A stretch of DNA of 64,000 bases from Microbacterium imperiale (GCF_017876655.1 NZ_JAGIOK010000001.1:2356001-2420000), one strand, 5' to 3'; counted from the stretch's first letter, positions 9,256 to 18,997 are shown. The notes: generated from the sequence alone by a model not told the origin. Numbers and translations are program-made.

Positions 9256-10236
9256 TCAGACGGATGCCGCCCGGCGGGCCTCCCACCCGGTGCGCACCAT
9301 CTCGTCGACCGAGTAGCGGTTGGCCCACTCGAGGTCGCGGGCGGCGAGCTCGCCCGTGGCGACGATGCGGTCGGGGTCGCCGGGGCGACGCGGGCCGATC
9401 CTCGGAGTGAAGTCGATGCCGGTGACGCGGGCCATCGCGTTCATGATCTCGCGGACCGACAGACCGTTCTGCGACCCGAGGTTGTAGGCCGGCTCGACGC
9501 TTTCGCCGGCCGCGAGGCGCTGGGCGGCGACGACGTGGGCCGCGGCGATGTCGGCGACGTGGACGTAGTCGCGCACGTTCGTGCCGTCTTCGGTGTCGTA
9601 GTCGTCGCCGTTGATCTGCGGGGTCTCGCCGGCGATCAGCTTCTCGAAGACGATGGGGAAGAGGTTGTGCGGGCTCGTGTCGTAGACGGACGGGTCGCCC
9701 GAGCCCACGACGTTGAAGTAGCGCAGCGAGGTGTGGCGCAGGGGTGCGGGAGAGTCCGCCGTCGCGACCGCCTGGTCGCGCAGCAGCCACTCGCCGATGA
9801 GCTTCGACTCGCCGTAGGGCGATGCGGGGCGCTTGGGCAGGTCCTCCGTGACGAGCGGAACGTCGGGGGTGCCGTAGACGGCGGCGCTGGAGGAGAAGAC
9901 GATCTTGTCGACGCCCGCGGTCTCCATCGCCTCGAGCACGATCCGCGTGCCCTCGACGTTCTGCGCGTAGGTGTGCAGCGGACGGGTCACCGAGACGCCG
10001 GCGTACTTGTAGCCGGCGACGTGGATGACGCCCTCGACGCCGTGCTCGCGCAGGGCGCCCTCGACGAGCGGACGGTCGAGGATCGAGCCGCGGACGAACG
10101 GAACGCCCTCGGGGACGAACCCGGCGTGCCCGCTCGACAGGTCGTCGAGGACGACAGGGTCGAGACCCGCCGCGGCGAGGGCGCGCACGACATGCGCGCC
10201 GATGTATCCAGCACCACCGGTGACCATCCAGCTCAT
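9256..10236 (-). CDS. galE: UDP-glucose 4-epimerase
   Basis: GalE interconverts UDP-galactose and UDP-glucose and completes the Leloir pathway with GalT and GalK. The 326-residue protein has the NAD-binding GGAGYIGAHV motif at its start, the catalytic Ser near SSSAAVYG and the YGESK motif (Tyr and Lys of the short-chain dehydrogenase triad). The ATG at 10236 is favoured because AGGA stands 8 bases upstream; another ATG three codons earlier is too close to that site. It is the last gene of the importer operon, 40 bases after GH35. Confidence 0.93.
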   Translation of the reverse strand: MSWMVTGGAGYIGAHVVRALAAAGLDPVVLDDLSSGHAGFVPEGVPFVRGSILDRPLVEGALREHGVEGVIHVAGYKYAGVSVTRPLHTYAQNVEGTRIVLEAMETAGVDKIVFSSSAAVYGTPDVPLVTEDLPKRPASPYGESKLIGEWLLRDQAVATADSPAPLRHTSLRYFNVVGSGDPSVYDTSPHNLFPIVFEKLIAGETPQINGDDYDTEDGTNVRDYVHVADIAAAHVVAAQRLAAGESVEPAYNLGSQNGLSVREIMNAMARVTGIDFTPRIGPRRPGDPDRIVATGELAARDLEWANRYSVDEMVRTGWEARRAASV

Positions 10237-10276
10237 GACATCCATCCTGCCCGATCGCAGCGGCGCCGCCTCACGC

Positions 10277-12028
10277 TCACTCCTCGCGGTGGCCGAGGTC
10301 GGGTGCGGCGACGAACGCGGCGACGGGCTCGATGACGTGCTCGAGCTCGACGACGACGATCTCGTTCGCCCCGGCACGCGTCGCGGGAGCGGGCACATAC
10401 AGGGTGCGCTGCGGTCCGTTGCGCCAGTAGCGGCCGAGGAAGAACCCGTTCACGAACGCGTAGCCCTTGCTCCAGGCCTCCGTGTCGAGGAAGAGGTCGG
10501 CGGGCTCATCGAGGTCGAACGTGCCCGCGAGACCGGTGCGGCCCGCCGTCGTCTGCTCAGAAGCAGCGGGGATGCCGGCGGCGACGGCCGCGAGGTCGAC
10601 GGGCTGCGCCGACCAGCCGGTCAGCTCACGTCCGCCGAGGGTGACGGTGCCGACGAGGCCCTTGTTCTCGCCGAGACGGACGTCGTAGTTGACGCGCCCC
10701 TGATCCTCGACGAGCACCGTCAGGTGCGCGCCGCGGGGGATCGGCAGCGACCGCTCGTGCAGCGCGCGCTGCAGGCGGCCGATCGGCGCGCTGTCGACCG
10801 CGATCCAGGCGAGGTCGCGGACCTCGGTGAACGACAGCACGGCGGTGCCGGCCTCGCCGAACGCGCCGGCGGGAAGGGGGATGTCGTAGCGCACGAGGGG
10901 CCCGAGCTGCCCGAGGTCCTCGAAGGCCGGGGGAGTGGCCGCCCCGCCCGCGGGCTCGGTCGACGCCGGCAGCCAGTCGCCCGTCGCCCGCAGGGGGACC
11001 GACAGCACGGGAGCCGCGGGCCGCGCCGGCGGCACCTCGTCGGGCACCGGGGCGTAGCGGGCGATGACCTCGCGGAACGCGTGGAACTTCTCGGTCGGGT
11101 GGCCCGACTCGTCCAGCGGAGCGTCGTAGTCGTACGAGGTGACGATGGGCGCGTAGCGGCCCTTGTCGTTCGCGCCGTTCGTGGTGCCGAAGTTCGACCC
11201 GCCGTGCAGCATGTAGATGTTCACCGAGGCTCCCGCGGCGAGCAGGGCGTCGAGCTCAGCGGCCGAGGCAGCGGCATCCGTCGTGTGGTGCACGCCGCCC
11301 CACCAGTCGAACCAGCCGTCCCAGAACTCCGAGCACATGAGGGGCCCCGTCGGCTGGTGCTCGCGAAGCGTCGCGAGGCGCTCGGTCGCGCGCGAGCCGA
11401 ACGATCCGGTCGTGTGCAGGTCGGGCAGCGTGCCGGCCGTGAGCATGTGCGGCTCGGGCTGGTCGACGGTCGTCAGCGGCACGGTGATGTCGCAGGCGCG
11501 GGTGAGGTCGGTGAGCGTGCGGAGGTAGTCGTGGTCGGACCCGTAGGCGCCGTACTCGTTCTCGATCTGCACGAGCACGACGTTGCCGCCGCGATCGATC
11601 TGACGCGGGGCGACGATCTCGTAGACGCGGCGCAGGTAGGTGCTGACCGCCTCGACGTACTGCGGCTCGGAGCGGCGCAGGCCGATACCGGGTGTGCTCG
11701 TGAGCCAGACCGGCAGGCCGCCGTTGTGCCACTCGGCGCAGATGTACGGGCCGGGGCGGACGATCGCGTGCATGCCCTCGGCCGCGATGAGGTCGAGGAA
11801 GCGCCCGAGGTCGTTCCAGCCCGTGGCATCCCATTCGCCCCGCACCGGCTCGTGGGCGTTCCACGCGACGTAGGTCTCGATCGTGTTGAGCCCCATGAGC
11901 CGTGCCTTGCGGATGCGGTCGGCCCAATGATCGGGGTGGATGCGGAAGTAGTGCAGGGCTCCCGCGATGACCCGGTGGGGCCGCCCATCGAGGAGGAAGT
12001 CGGTGTCGCCGATGGCGAAGGTCGTCAC
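10277..12028 (-). CDS. Beta-galactosidase, GH35 family (intracellular)
   Basis: The 583-residue protein lacks a signal peptide. The GH35 TIM barrel fills the first half, with the acid/base Glu in QIENEYGAYG and the nucleophile Glu in CSEFWDGWFDWW; beta-sandwich domains follow. GH35 enzymes remove terminal beta-galactose, often beta-1,3- or beta-1,6-linked. The GTG at 12028 overlaps the GH51 stop (GTGA). Downstream galE and the nearby galTK are ready to use the galactose released. Confidence 0.9.
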   Translation of the reverse strand: MTTFAIGDTDFLLDGRPHRVIAGALHYFRIHPDHWADRIRKARLMGLNTIETYVAWNAHEPVRGEWDATGWNDLGRFLDLIAAEGMHAIVRPGPYICAEWHNGGLPVWLTSTPGIGLRRSEPQYVEAVSTYLRRVYEIVAPRQIDRGGNVVLVQIENEYGAYGSDHDYLRTLTDLTRACDITVPLTTVDQPEPHMLTAGTLPDLHTTGSFGSRATERLATLREHQPTGPLMCSEFWDGWFDWWGGVHHTTDAAASAAELDALLAAGASVNIYMLHGGSNFGTTNGANDKGRYAPIVTSYDYDAPLDESGHPTEKFHAFREVIARYAPVPDEVPPARPAAPVLSVPLRATGDWLPASTEPAGGAATPPAFEDLGQLGPLVRYDIPLPAGAFGEAGTAVLSFTEVRDLAWIAVDSAPIGRLQRALHERSLPIPRGAHLTVLVEDQGRVNYDVRLGENKGLVGTVTLGGRELTGWSAQPVDLAAVAAGIPAASEQTTAGRTGLAGTFDLDEPADLFLDTEAWSKGYAFVNGFFLGRYWRNGPQRTLYVPAPATRAGANEIVVVELEHVIEPVAAFVAAPDLGHREE

Positions 12029-13563
12029 GATGTCTCTCGATTCGTTGCGGGTGCCAGGCGCACGATCACGCGCGTCCAGGCGATGGGGGGAAGGGTCAGG
12101 GTGAGAATGCGCCCGCTCACGGCGACCGCGAGCGGTGCCGGCGCGACCGGCCGGTCGTCCGCGGAGTTGACAGTGTGACGGTCGCCGCCGTCCGGGACGG
12201 TGACGACGACGGCGTCGGCGTCGACGGCGTCGCGGTCGAGCTCGACGCTCAGGGTCGTCGACTCGTCGAGACCGCGGTGCACGGCGAAGAGCGTGACGAC
12301 GTCGCTGTCCACGGTCGTCACGGCGTCGACGACCGGCACCGCGCCGTACTGCGGCGTCTCGACGGCGGCCGCCTCGATGGCGGGCACGACGACCCGACCG
12401 GATGCCGCGGCCGCGGTCAGCTGGAAGGGGAAGAAGGTGGTCTGCCGCCAGGCCGCGCCGCCCGGCTCGGTGCGGATCGGGGCGATGACGTTCACGAGCT
12501 GCGCGAGGTTCGCCATCGATACGCGATCGGCGCGGCGCAGCATCGTGATGAGGAGGGACCCGACGACGACGGCATCCGTGACGGTGTAGTCGTCCTCGAT
12601 GAGGCGCGGGGCGACGGGCCAGTCACCGCTGAATACGGCGGGCTTGTCGACCTCGTTCCACCGGGTCTGGTTCCACACGTTCCACTCGTCGACGCTGATC
12701 CCGATGGGATTCTCGATGCCGCGCTCGGCGCGGACCTCGTCGATGATGTCGGCGACCTCCGACAGGTAGCGGTCGAGCCCGACACCCGAGGCGAGGAAGC
12801 TCGCCGGATCGCCCGGCTTCTCTTCGTAGTAGGCGTGCACCGAGATGTGGTCGACGAGACCGGCGGTGTGGCGCAGCACCGTGCGCTCCCACTCGCCGAA
12901 GGTGGGCATCTCGTGGTTGGAGCTGCCCGCGGCCACGAGTTCGATGTCGGGATCGATGAACCGCATGAGGCGGGCGCTCTCCGCGGCGAGGCGGCCGTAC
13001 TCGTCGGCGGTCTTGTGGCCGATCTGCCAGGGGCCGTCCATCTCGTTGCCGAGGCACCACAGGCGGATGCCGAACGGCTCGGTGCGTCCGTTGCGCCGCC
13101 GCTGCTCGCTCAGCGTCGTGCCGCCGGCGTGGTTGGTGTATTCGAGCAGTTCGGCGGCTTCGGCGACGCCGCGCGTGCCGAGGTTGACCGCCTCCATGAC
13201 CTCCAGGCCGGCCTGCTCGGCCCATGCCGCGAACTCGTGCAGCCCGACCTGGTTCGTCTCGGTGCTGTGCCACGCCGCGTCGAGGCGCACGGGACGCTCG
13301 TCGCGCGGACCGACGCCGTCCTCCCAGCGGTAGCCCGAGACGAAGTTGCCGCCGGGGTAGCGCACGACCGTGGCGCCCAGCTCGCGCACGAGCTCGAGCA
13401 CGTCACCGCGGAAACCCGCCGCATCCGCGGTGGGGTGGCCGGGCTCGAAGATGCCGTCGTAGACGCAGCGGCCCATGTGCTCGACGAAGGTGCCGAAGAT
13501 GCGCCGGGGCACGTCGGGGCCGGATGCGGCGGTGTCGACCGCGATGCGGGTGGGGGAGGTCAT
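12025..13563 (-). CDS. Alpha-L-arabinofuranosidase, GH51
   Basis: The 512-residue protein has no signal peptide and acts inside the cell on imported arabino-oligosaccharides. GH51 signatures are clear: the acid/base Glu in WCLGNEMDGPWQIG and the nucleophile Glu in ISVDEWNVWN, within a TIM barrel followed by a C-terminal beta-sandwich. It is close to the second GH51 at 49088. It lies between the binding protein and GH35 in one operon, which suggests arabinogalactan oligosaccharides as substrate. Confidence 0.92.
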   Translation of the reverse strand: MTSPTRIAVDTAASGPDVPRRIFGTFVEHMGRCVYDGIFEPGHPTADAAGFRGDVLELVRELGATVVRYPGGNFVSGYRWEDGVGPRDERPVRLDAAWHSTETNQVGLHEFAAWAEQAGLEVMEAVNLGTRGVAEAAELLEYTNHAGGTTLSEQRRRNGRTEPFGIRLWCLGNEMDGPWQIGHKTADEYGRLAAESARLMRFIDPDIELVAAGSSNHEMPTFGEWERTVLRHTAGLVDHISVHAYYEEKPGDPASFLASGVGLDRYLSEVADIIDEVRAERGIENPIGISVDEWNVWNQTRWNEVDKPAVFSGDWPVAPRLIEDDYTVTDAVVVGSLLITMLRRADRVSMANLAQLVNVIAPIRTEPGGAAWRQTTFFPFQLTAAAASGRVVVPAIEAAAVETPQYGAVPVVDAVTTVDSDVVTLFAVHRGLDESTTLSVELDRDAVDADAVVVTVPDGGDRHTVNSADDRPVAPAPLAVAVSGRILTLTLPPIAWTRVIVRLAPATNRETS

Positions 13564-13587
13564 GCTCTGTTCTCCTGGACATGGCGA

Positions 13588-13624
13588 GGGGCGGGCCGGA
13601 TCGAAGCTCGATGCGACCCGCCCC
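13588..13624 (-). other. Intercistronic hairpin after the binding-protein gene
   Basis: An 8-bp stem (GGGGCGGG with CCCGCCCC) lies in the 70-base gap between the binding-protein stop and GH51. Such hairpins commonly protect the upstream message or reduce read-through so that the binding protein is made in excess. Confidence 0.5.
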
Positions 13625-13633
13625 CGTCGGATA

Positions 13634-14980
13634 TCACTGGTTGACGGTGAAGCCCTGGTCGTTGCCGTACTGGACGAGCTGCTCCTGCCAGGTGGCGAGG
13701 CCCTCGTTCAGGTCGGACTTCGACGCGTAGGACTGGCCCACGGTGTCGCCGAAGATGCTGTTGGCGTAGACCTGGAAGGGCAGGTACTGCCAGCCCGGAC
13801 GCACGTCCTTCGCCGCCTGCACGAGCACCTCGTTGATCTTCTGGCCGCCGAAGTACTCGGCCTCCTGGCCGAGGAACTCGTCCGACTCCAGCTGCGCGTT
13901 CGTCGACGGGAACCCGCCGCTCTCGGCGAAGATCGTCAGGCTCTCCTCGTCGTTGTTGAGCCACTTGAGGAACGCCGCAGCCAGCGCGGGGTTCTTGCTC
14001 TGGCTCGTCACGGCCTGGCCGCCGCCGCCGTTCTCGGCGGAGACGGGCGTGCCGTCGTAGGTCGGCATCGGCGCGACACGCCAGTCTCCCGCGGCGTCGG
14101 GCACCGACGACACGAGGTTGCCCGGCATCCAGGCGCCGATGATCAGGGTCGCGATCGAGCCGTCACCGAGTCCCGTGAACCACTCGTCGCTCCAGCTCGA
14201 CGTGCTCGCCAGCAGGTCTTCCTCGACGAGGGTGTTCCAGGTGTCGGCCCACTTCTTCGAGCCCTCGTCGGCGAGGTCGATGGTGACGTCGGTGCCCTCG
14301 GCGGTGAAGGGCTGACCGCCGGCCTGCCAGATCATGCTCGTCGCGAAGCCCGCGTCACCGGTGTCGTTGGTGATCTTCTTCGACGGGTCGGCCGCGGTCA
14401 GCTGGCGCGCAGCCTCGATGTACTCGTCCCACGTCGTCGGGACGGCGATGCCGTACTGGTCGAAGACCGTCTTGTTGTAGAACAGCGCCATGGGGCCCGA
14501 GTCCTGCGGCAGGCCGTAGACCTTGCCGTCGAAGTCGACGGAGTTCCACGTCGAGGCGGTGTAGTCGTCCTCGAGGTCGGCGAAGCCGTAGGGTGCGAGG
14601 TCGAGCAGGCCCTCGGTCAGCGCGAACTGGGGGAAGGCGTAGTACTCGATCTGCACGACATCCGGCGCGCCCGAACCCGCCTTCAGCGCGTTCTGCAGCT
14701 TCGTGTACTCCTCGGTGTTCGTACCGGCGTTGACGACGTTCACCGTCACCTCGGGGTACTTCGCCATGAAGGCCTCGGCCTGCGCCTCGGCCGAGGGGGT
14801 CCACGACCAGTAGGTGATCTCGCCGCCGGCTTCGAGTGCCGCCTCGAGGTCGTCCGGGTTGCCGCCGCCGGCCGCGGGGCCGCCCGACGAACAGGCGGCG
14901 AGAACCAGGCCGGTGGCCGCGGTCAGAGCGATGACGGATGCGGCGCGACGCAGCGCCGATCCCTTGCGCATCGGTGTCAT
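13634..14980 (-). CDS. Sugar ABC transporter substrate-binding lipoprotein
   Basis: The 448-residue protein has a lipoprotein signal peptide with the lipobox LAAC at about residue 30, a low-complexity Gly/Ser linker, and an extracellular solute-binding domain of family 1 (oligosaccharide type). The ATG at 14980 has an AGGA ribosome site; an in-frame extension upstream covers the permease and was rejected. It is encoded after two permeases and before GH51/GH35, so arabino-galacto-oligosaccharides are the likely ligand. Confidence 0.9.
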   Translation of the reverse strand: MTPMRKGSALRRAASVIALTAATGLVLAACSSGGPAAGGGNPDDLEAALEAGGEITYWSWTPSAEAQAEAFMAKYPEVTVNVVNAGTNTEEYTKLQNALKAGSGAPDVVQIEYYAFPQFALTEGLLDLAPYGFADLEDDYTASTWNSVDFDGKVYGLPQDSGPMALFYNKTVFDQYGIAVPTTWDEYIEAARQLTAADPSKKITNDTGDAGFATSMIWQAGGQPFTAEGTDVTIDLADEGSKKWADTWNTLVEEDLLASTSSWSDEWFTGLGDGSIATLIIGAWMPGNLVSSVPDAAGDWRVAPMPTYDGTPVSAENGGGGQAVTSQSKNPALAAAFLKWLNNDEESLTIFAESGGFPSTNAQLESDEFLGQEAEYFGGQKINEVLVQAAKDVRPGWQYLPFQVYANSIFGDTVGQSYASKSDLNEGLATWQEQLVQYGNDQGFTVNQ

Positions 14981-15057
14981 GGGAGTTCCTTCACTTCGTT
15001 GTTGTGGATGGGGACGGGTGCCCCGGGGTGCGGGAGGGACGGGCGGGTGGTCGCGGC

Positions 15058-15936
15058 TCACTGCTTCACGCTGCCGGCGCTCAGGCCGGACTGCCAGAAG
15101 CGCTGCAGCAGCAGGAACGCGACGACGATGGGGATGATCGACAGCAGCGAACCGGTGATCACCAGGTTGTAGATCGGTTGCGCGGCGGCGCCGGTCGCCT
15201 GCGCGTTCCACTGGTTCAGGCCGACCGTGAGCGGGTACCACGCGGGGTCGCTCAGCATGATGAGCGGCAGGAAGTAGTTGTTCCACGTGGCCACGACAGC
15301 GAACAGCAGCACCGTGACGATGCCGGGCATGAGGAGCTTCGTCGAGATCGTGAAGAAGGTGCGCATCTCGCTGGCGCCGTCCATGCGGGCCGCCTCGAGC
15401 AGCTCGGTGGGCACGGCATCGCTCGCGAACACCCACATGAGGTACAGGCCGAAGGGGCTGATGAGAGAGGGGATGATGATCGCCCACGGGGTGTTCGTCA
15501 GCCCCAGCTGGCTGAACATCAGGAAGGTCGGCACCGCGAGAGCCGTTCCCGGAACCGCGACGGCCCCGATGACGACCGCGAAGACCGCCTTGCGCCCGCG
15601 GAAGTTGTACTTGGCCAGGCCGTAGCCGGCCATCGTCGCGAGCACCGTCGCGCCACCGGCGCCGACGACGACGTAGAGCAGCGTGTTGCCGAGCCATCGC
15701 ACGAAGATGCCGTCGCGGTAGGTGAAGGTCTCGACGATGTTGTTCCAGAGGTTGAAGCTGTCGCCGAACCACAGGCCGAAGGTGGTGAACAGGTCGCCCT
15801 GGGTCTTGGTCGCGTTGATGATCAGCCAGAACAGCGGCAGCAGTGTGTAGAGGATGAACAGGCTCATCACGACGGTGAGCACGAGCGACTTGCGTCGCGC
15901 GAACGGCGTGCTGCGGGCGAGGGCGGGGGCGGTCAT
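15058..15936 (-). CDS. Sugar ABC transporter permease, MalG type
   Basis: The 292-residue protein has six predicted membrane segments and the cytoplasmic EAA motif (ELLEAARMDGASEMRTFFTI) that contacts the ATPase. The ATG at 15936 overlaps the stop of the first permease gene. It forms the second half of the transmembrane channel of the importer. No ATPase gene is present in the operon. Confidence 0.92.
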   Translation of the reverse strand: MTAPALARSTPFARRKSLVLTVVMSLFILYTLLPLFWLIINATKTQGDLFTTFGLWFGDSFNLWNNIVETFTYRDGIFVRWLGNTLLYVVVGAGGATVLATMAGYGLAKYNFRGRKAVFAVVIGAVAVPGTALAVPTFLMFSQLGLTNTPWAIIIPSLISPFGLYLMWVFASDAVPTELLEAARMDGASEMRTFFTISTKLLMPGIVTVLLFAVVATWNNYFLPLIMLSDPAWYPLTVGLNQWNAQATGAAAQPIYNLVITGSLLSIIPIVVAFLLLQRFWQSGLSAGSVKQ

Positions 15937-16856
15937 CGCATCTCCTGTCGGGATCCGCGCAGCTGGACGACGTAGGCGATGAGCGCCGTGATGACGCCCA
16001 TGATGATCGCGACGGTGGCGGCGTAGTTGTACTGCTGGCCCGCGAACGACAGGTTGTACGCGTACATGTTCGGCGTGAAGAACGTCGTGATGGTGTTCGG
16101 TGCGAGCGGCTTGAGGATGTTGGGCTCGTTGAAGAGCTGGAAGCTTCCGATGATCGAGAAGATCGTCGCGATGACGATGGATCCGCGCAGAGCCGGGATC
16201 TTGATCGACAGGATCGTCCGCCACGCGCCGGCGCCGTCGAGGGATGCCGCCTCGTACAGCTCGCCGGGGATGGTTTTGAGCGACGAGTAGAAGATCAGCA
16301 TGTTGTACCCGACGAACTGCCAGGTCACGATGTTGCCGATCGACACCATCATCCACTCCGGGACGAACGGACGCAGGACCGTGGCGCCGAGCAGGTCGTT
16401 GATGTTGCCCGCGAGGCCGAACTGATCGCCGTAGATGTAGCCCCACATGAGGACGGCCACCACGGCGGGCACCGCGTAGGGCAGGAAGATCACGATCCGG
16501 TAGAAGCCGGCGGCGTGCAGTCGTGCGCTGTCGATCGCCAGGGCGGCACCGAGCGCCAGCACGAGCATGATCGGAACCTGGATGAGCAGGAACAGCAGCA
16601 CCCGTACGAAGCCGTCCCACAGCTTGGGGTCGGCGAAGGCGGTCGCGTAGTTCTCGATGCCGACGAAGGCGTTGCCGCCGACGATCTGCTCGCGGAAGAA
16701 GCTGAGATACAGCGCGTAGGCGAGCGGGGCGAGGAAGACGAGGGCGAACACGATCGCGAACGGCCCGACGAAGAACCATCCCTGCTGCTCGACGTTGGTC
16801 CGTCGCCGCTTCCGCGCGGTGCGCACGGCGGGAGGGGGTGCCGTTGTGGTCGTCAT
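15933..16856 (-). CDS. Sugar ABC transporter permease, MalF type
   Basis: The 307-residue protein has a basic N-terminal tail, six hydrophobic segments and the EAA motif ELYEAASLDGAGAWRTILSI. First gene of the importer operon. The ATG at 16856 is preceded by AGAGG at a slightly long distance. Its promoter overlaps two operators for the divergent LacI regulator. Confidence 0.92.
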   Translation of the reverse strand: MTTTTAPPPAVRTARKRRRTNVEQQGWFFVGPFAIVFALVFLAPLAYALYLSFFREQIVGGNAFVGIENYATAFADPKLWDGFVRVLLFLLIQVPIMLVLALGAALAIDSARLHAAGFYRIVIFLPYAVPAVVAVLMWGYIYGDQFGLAGNINDLLGATVLRPFVPEWMMVSIGNIVTWQFVGYNMLIFYSSLKTIPGELYEAASLDGAGAWRTILSIKIPALRGSIVIATIFSIIGSFQLFNEPNILKPLAPNTITTFFTPNMYAYNLSFAGQQYNYAATVAIIMGVITALIAYVVQLRGSRQEMR

Positions 16857-16903
16857 CGTCCAGTGCCTCTTCTGTGATGCGTGCGTCGCGGCGGCGAGCG
16901 CGG

Positions 16904-16953
16904 ATGTTGACGTAAACATAACTCGCCTCGCGCTAGCATGTCAACGTCAACAT
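16904..16953 (-). promoter_or_regulatory. Importer operon promoter with two LacI-type operators
   Basis: Two 16-bp palindromes, ATGTTGACGTAAACAT (16904-16919) and ATGTCAACGTCAACAT (16938-16953), lie 34 bp apart centre to centre. On the minus strand TTGACA (16944-16939) and TATGTT (16920-16915), spaced 18 bases, form the promoter of the permease operon; each box sits inside one operator. The same operator appears twice before the GH30 gene at 19547. Confidence 0.82.
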
Positions 16954-16969
16954 CGGGGAGGATCCGGAG

Positions 16970-18013
16970 ATGGGTGAATCACAGCCGGCCACGCGCGTCG
17001 ATGCGCGTCCCCGCCGCCGCGAAGTCTCGATGGCCGACGTCGCGGCGATGGCCGGGGTGTCGGGGCAGACCGTCTCGCGGGTCGCCAACGGCCGGACGAA
17101 CGTCGATCCCGAGACGCGCGCACGCGTTCGCGAGGCGATGGATCGCCTCGGCTACCGGCCCAACAGCGCGGCCCGGGCGCTGCGGTCCGGCCGCTTCCGG
17201 AGCATCGGCGTGATCATGTTCTCGCTCTCCAGTTACGGCAACACCCGCACCCTCGACGCCGTCGCCTCGGTCGCGGCCGACGCCGGGTACTCGCTGACGG
17301 TCATCACCGTGCAGTCGGCGACCCAGTCCGACGTGTCGGGCGCCTTCGTGCGCCTGGCCGAGCACGCGGTCGACGGCGTCGTCATCCTCATCGAGACCCA
17401 CCGGCTGGGCGAGACCGAACTGGCGCTGCCCACCGGCCTGCCGGTCGTCGTCGTCGACTCGAGCGCCGATTATCCCTACCCGGTCGTCGACAACGACCAG
17501 GCTCTGGGCGCGCGCCTGGCGACCGAGCATCTGCTCGACCTCGGACACGAGACGGTGTGGCACATCTCCGGTCCGCGGGAGTCCTTCGCCGCTGAACGGC
17601 GCCGCGTCGCCTGGCATGACACGCTCGTCACGCGCGGCGCGCACGTGCCCGACGTGCTGGTCGGCGACTGGACCGCCGAGTCGGGCTACGAGCTGGGCAG
17701 GACGCTCGTCGCCGACGAGGCCGTGACGGCCGTCTTCGCCTCGAACGACCGTATGGCGCTCGGCCTGCTGCGCGCCCTGCACGAGGCCGGTCGCCCGGTG
17801 CCGGCCGACGTCAGCGTCGTGGGCTACGACGACGCTCCCGAGTCGGCGAACTTCTGGCCGCCGCTCACGACGGTGCGCCAGCACTTCACCCGGGTCGGCG
17901 AAGCGGCGGTGCGAGCGCTGCTGACGGAGATCGACGGCGGACCGGTGCCGGCCGAGCGGACCCTGGTGCCGACCGAGCTCGTCGTGCGGACGAGCTCGGG
18001 CCCGCGTTCCTGA
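16970..18013 (+). CDS. LacI-family regulator of the arabinogalactan importer and GH30
   Basis: The 347-residue protein has a basic N-terminal tail, a LacI helix-turn-helix (SMADVAAMAGVSGQTVSRVANG), the hinge, and a full sugar-sensing domain. A GGGAGGA ribosome site precedes the ATG. It is divergent from the importer operon. Because the palindrome in the shared gap recurs before the GH30 gene, it very likely represses both until a galactan-derived oligosaccharide binds. It resembles the LacI regulator at 8161 throughout. Confidence 0.9.
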   Translation: MGESQPATRVDARPRRREVSMADVAAMAGVSGQTVSRVANGRTNVDPETRARVREAMDRLGYRPNSAARALRSGRFRSIGVIMFSLSSYGNTRTLDAVASVAADAGYSLTVITVQSATQSDVSGAFVRLAEHAVDGVVILIETHRLGETELALPTGLPVVVVDSSADYPYPVVDNDQALGARLATEHLLDLGHETVWHISGPRESFAAERRRVAWHDTLVTRGAHVPDVLVGDWTAESGYELGRTLVADEAVTAVFASNDRMALGLLRALHEAGRPVPADVSVVGYDDAPESANFWPPLTTVRQHFTRVGEAAVRALLTEIDGGPVPAERTLVPTELVVRTSSGPRS

Positions 18014-18028
18014 CCCGGCACCGAGCTC
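17992..18028. terminator. Candidate bidirectional terminator
   Basis: GAGCTCGG (17992-17999) pairs with CCGAGCTC (18021-18028) across a 21-base loop. The hairpin spans the ends of two convergent genes that are only 13 bases apart. Confidence 0.4.
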
Positions 18029-18962
18029 ATCCGATGCCGGCGAGGACATGCAGCGCCACCGGCAGCGAGACGAGGGACAACAGCGTCTGCACGCCGGTGA
18101 TCGACGCCATCAGCCGGACGTCGCCGCCCATCCGTGCGGCCAGGACCGTGGCGGACGGCGCGGTCGGCAGTGCGGTGATCAGCACGATCGCCGTGAGACC
18201 CGGACCGGTGACCCCGAATGCGGCCGCGAGGGCCGCCGCCGCCCACGGCACCGCGACCAGCTTGATCCCGCTCGCGAGGGCGACGTCGCCGATGTCGCGG
18301 CGGCGTACGTCGAACCGGATCGCGGCGCCCGCCGCGAGGGTCCCCGCGACGAGCGCCGGCGAGGCGAGCAGATCCACCGTCGGCGCGACGGCCTCGGGTA
18401 CACCGATTCCCGAGAGGCTCAGCGCCATCCCGACGGCGCACCCGAGGATGAGCGGGTTGCGGATGAGCTCTCGGATCGCGCGCGTTCCCGAGGCGCCGGC
18501 GGCGCCCGCGTAATGAGCGAGCGTCGACACCGACAGGATGTTGACCAGAGGGACGACGACGGCGCTGGCGATGGCGAAGGCGGCCACGCCCGGCTCGCCG
18601 TGCAGCGCCGCAGCGAAGGTCAGGCCGACGTAGGTGTTGATGCGGATGGCGCCCTGCACCATGGTGCCGACCGCCGGCCCGTCGATGCGGAGCGCTCGGC
18701 GCAGCGCCAGCACGAGCAGCGCGGCTCCGACGAGCGGAACCGTCACGCTGATCATGAGAGGCGCGAGGTCGAGGGAGCGAAGGTCGGAGCGGCCGATCGA
18801 GCCGACGAACAGCGCGGGCGTGAACACGAAGTAGCTGAGCCACTCGATGCCGCGCCATACCGCGGGGTCGCGCAGGGCGGTTCGGCGCAATGCTGCGCCC
18901 AGCGTCAGCATCAGGACGATCGGCACGACGGCCGCGAGGACGAGCATCACGGCTTCGACCAT
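18027..18962 (-). CDS. AEC (auxin efflux carrier) family transporter
   Basis: The 311-residue protein has about ten hydrophobic segments in two halves, the AEC topology, with the conserved N-rich and glycine-rich positions (for example INTYVGLTFAAAL and the LITALPTAPSATVLA segment in the second half). Family members move small organic acids or amino acids. The substrate cannot be told here. It is divergent from a CGNR regulator only 35 bases away, which may control it. Confidence 0.82.
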   Translation of the reverse strand: MVEAVMLVLAAVVPIVLMLTLGAALRRTALRDPAVWRGIEWLSYFVFTPALFVGSIGRSDLRSLDLAPLMISVTVPLVGAALLVLALRRALRIDGPAVGTMVQGAIRINTYVGLTFAAALHGEPGVAAFAIASAVVVPLVNILSVSTLAHYAGAAGASGTRAIRELIRNPLILGCAVGMALSLSGIGVPEAVAPTVDLLASPALVAGTLAAGAAIRFDVRRRDIGDVALASGIKLVAVPWAAAALAAAFGVTGPGLTAIVLITALPTAPSATVLAARMGGDVRLMASITGVQTLLSLVSLPVALHVLAGIG

Positions 18963-18968
18963 GCTGCA

Positions 18969-18991
18969 ATGGGTCAGTGCAGTTCAACCAT
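18969..18991. promoter_or_regulatory. Inverted repeat between the AEC transporter and CGNR genes
   Basis: ATGGGT and AACCAT flank an 11-base centre in the 35-base divergent gap (one mismatch between arms). It is a possible operator for the CGNR protein. The gap is too short for two conventional promoters with long leaders. Confidence 0.3.
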
Positions 18992-18997
18992 GACAAC

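Noticed and set aside
10025..12178. 717-codon frame opposite GH35 and galE
   Set aside because: The opposite strand has full GH35 and GalE domains with catalytic residues; this frame is a codon-bias shadow.
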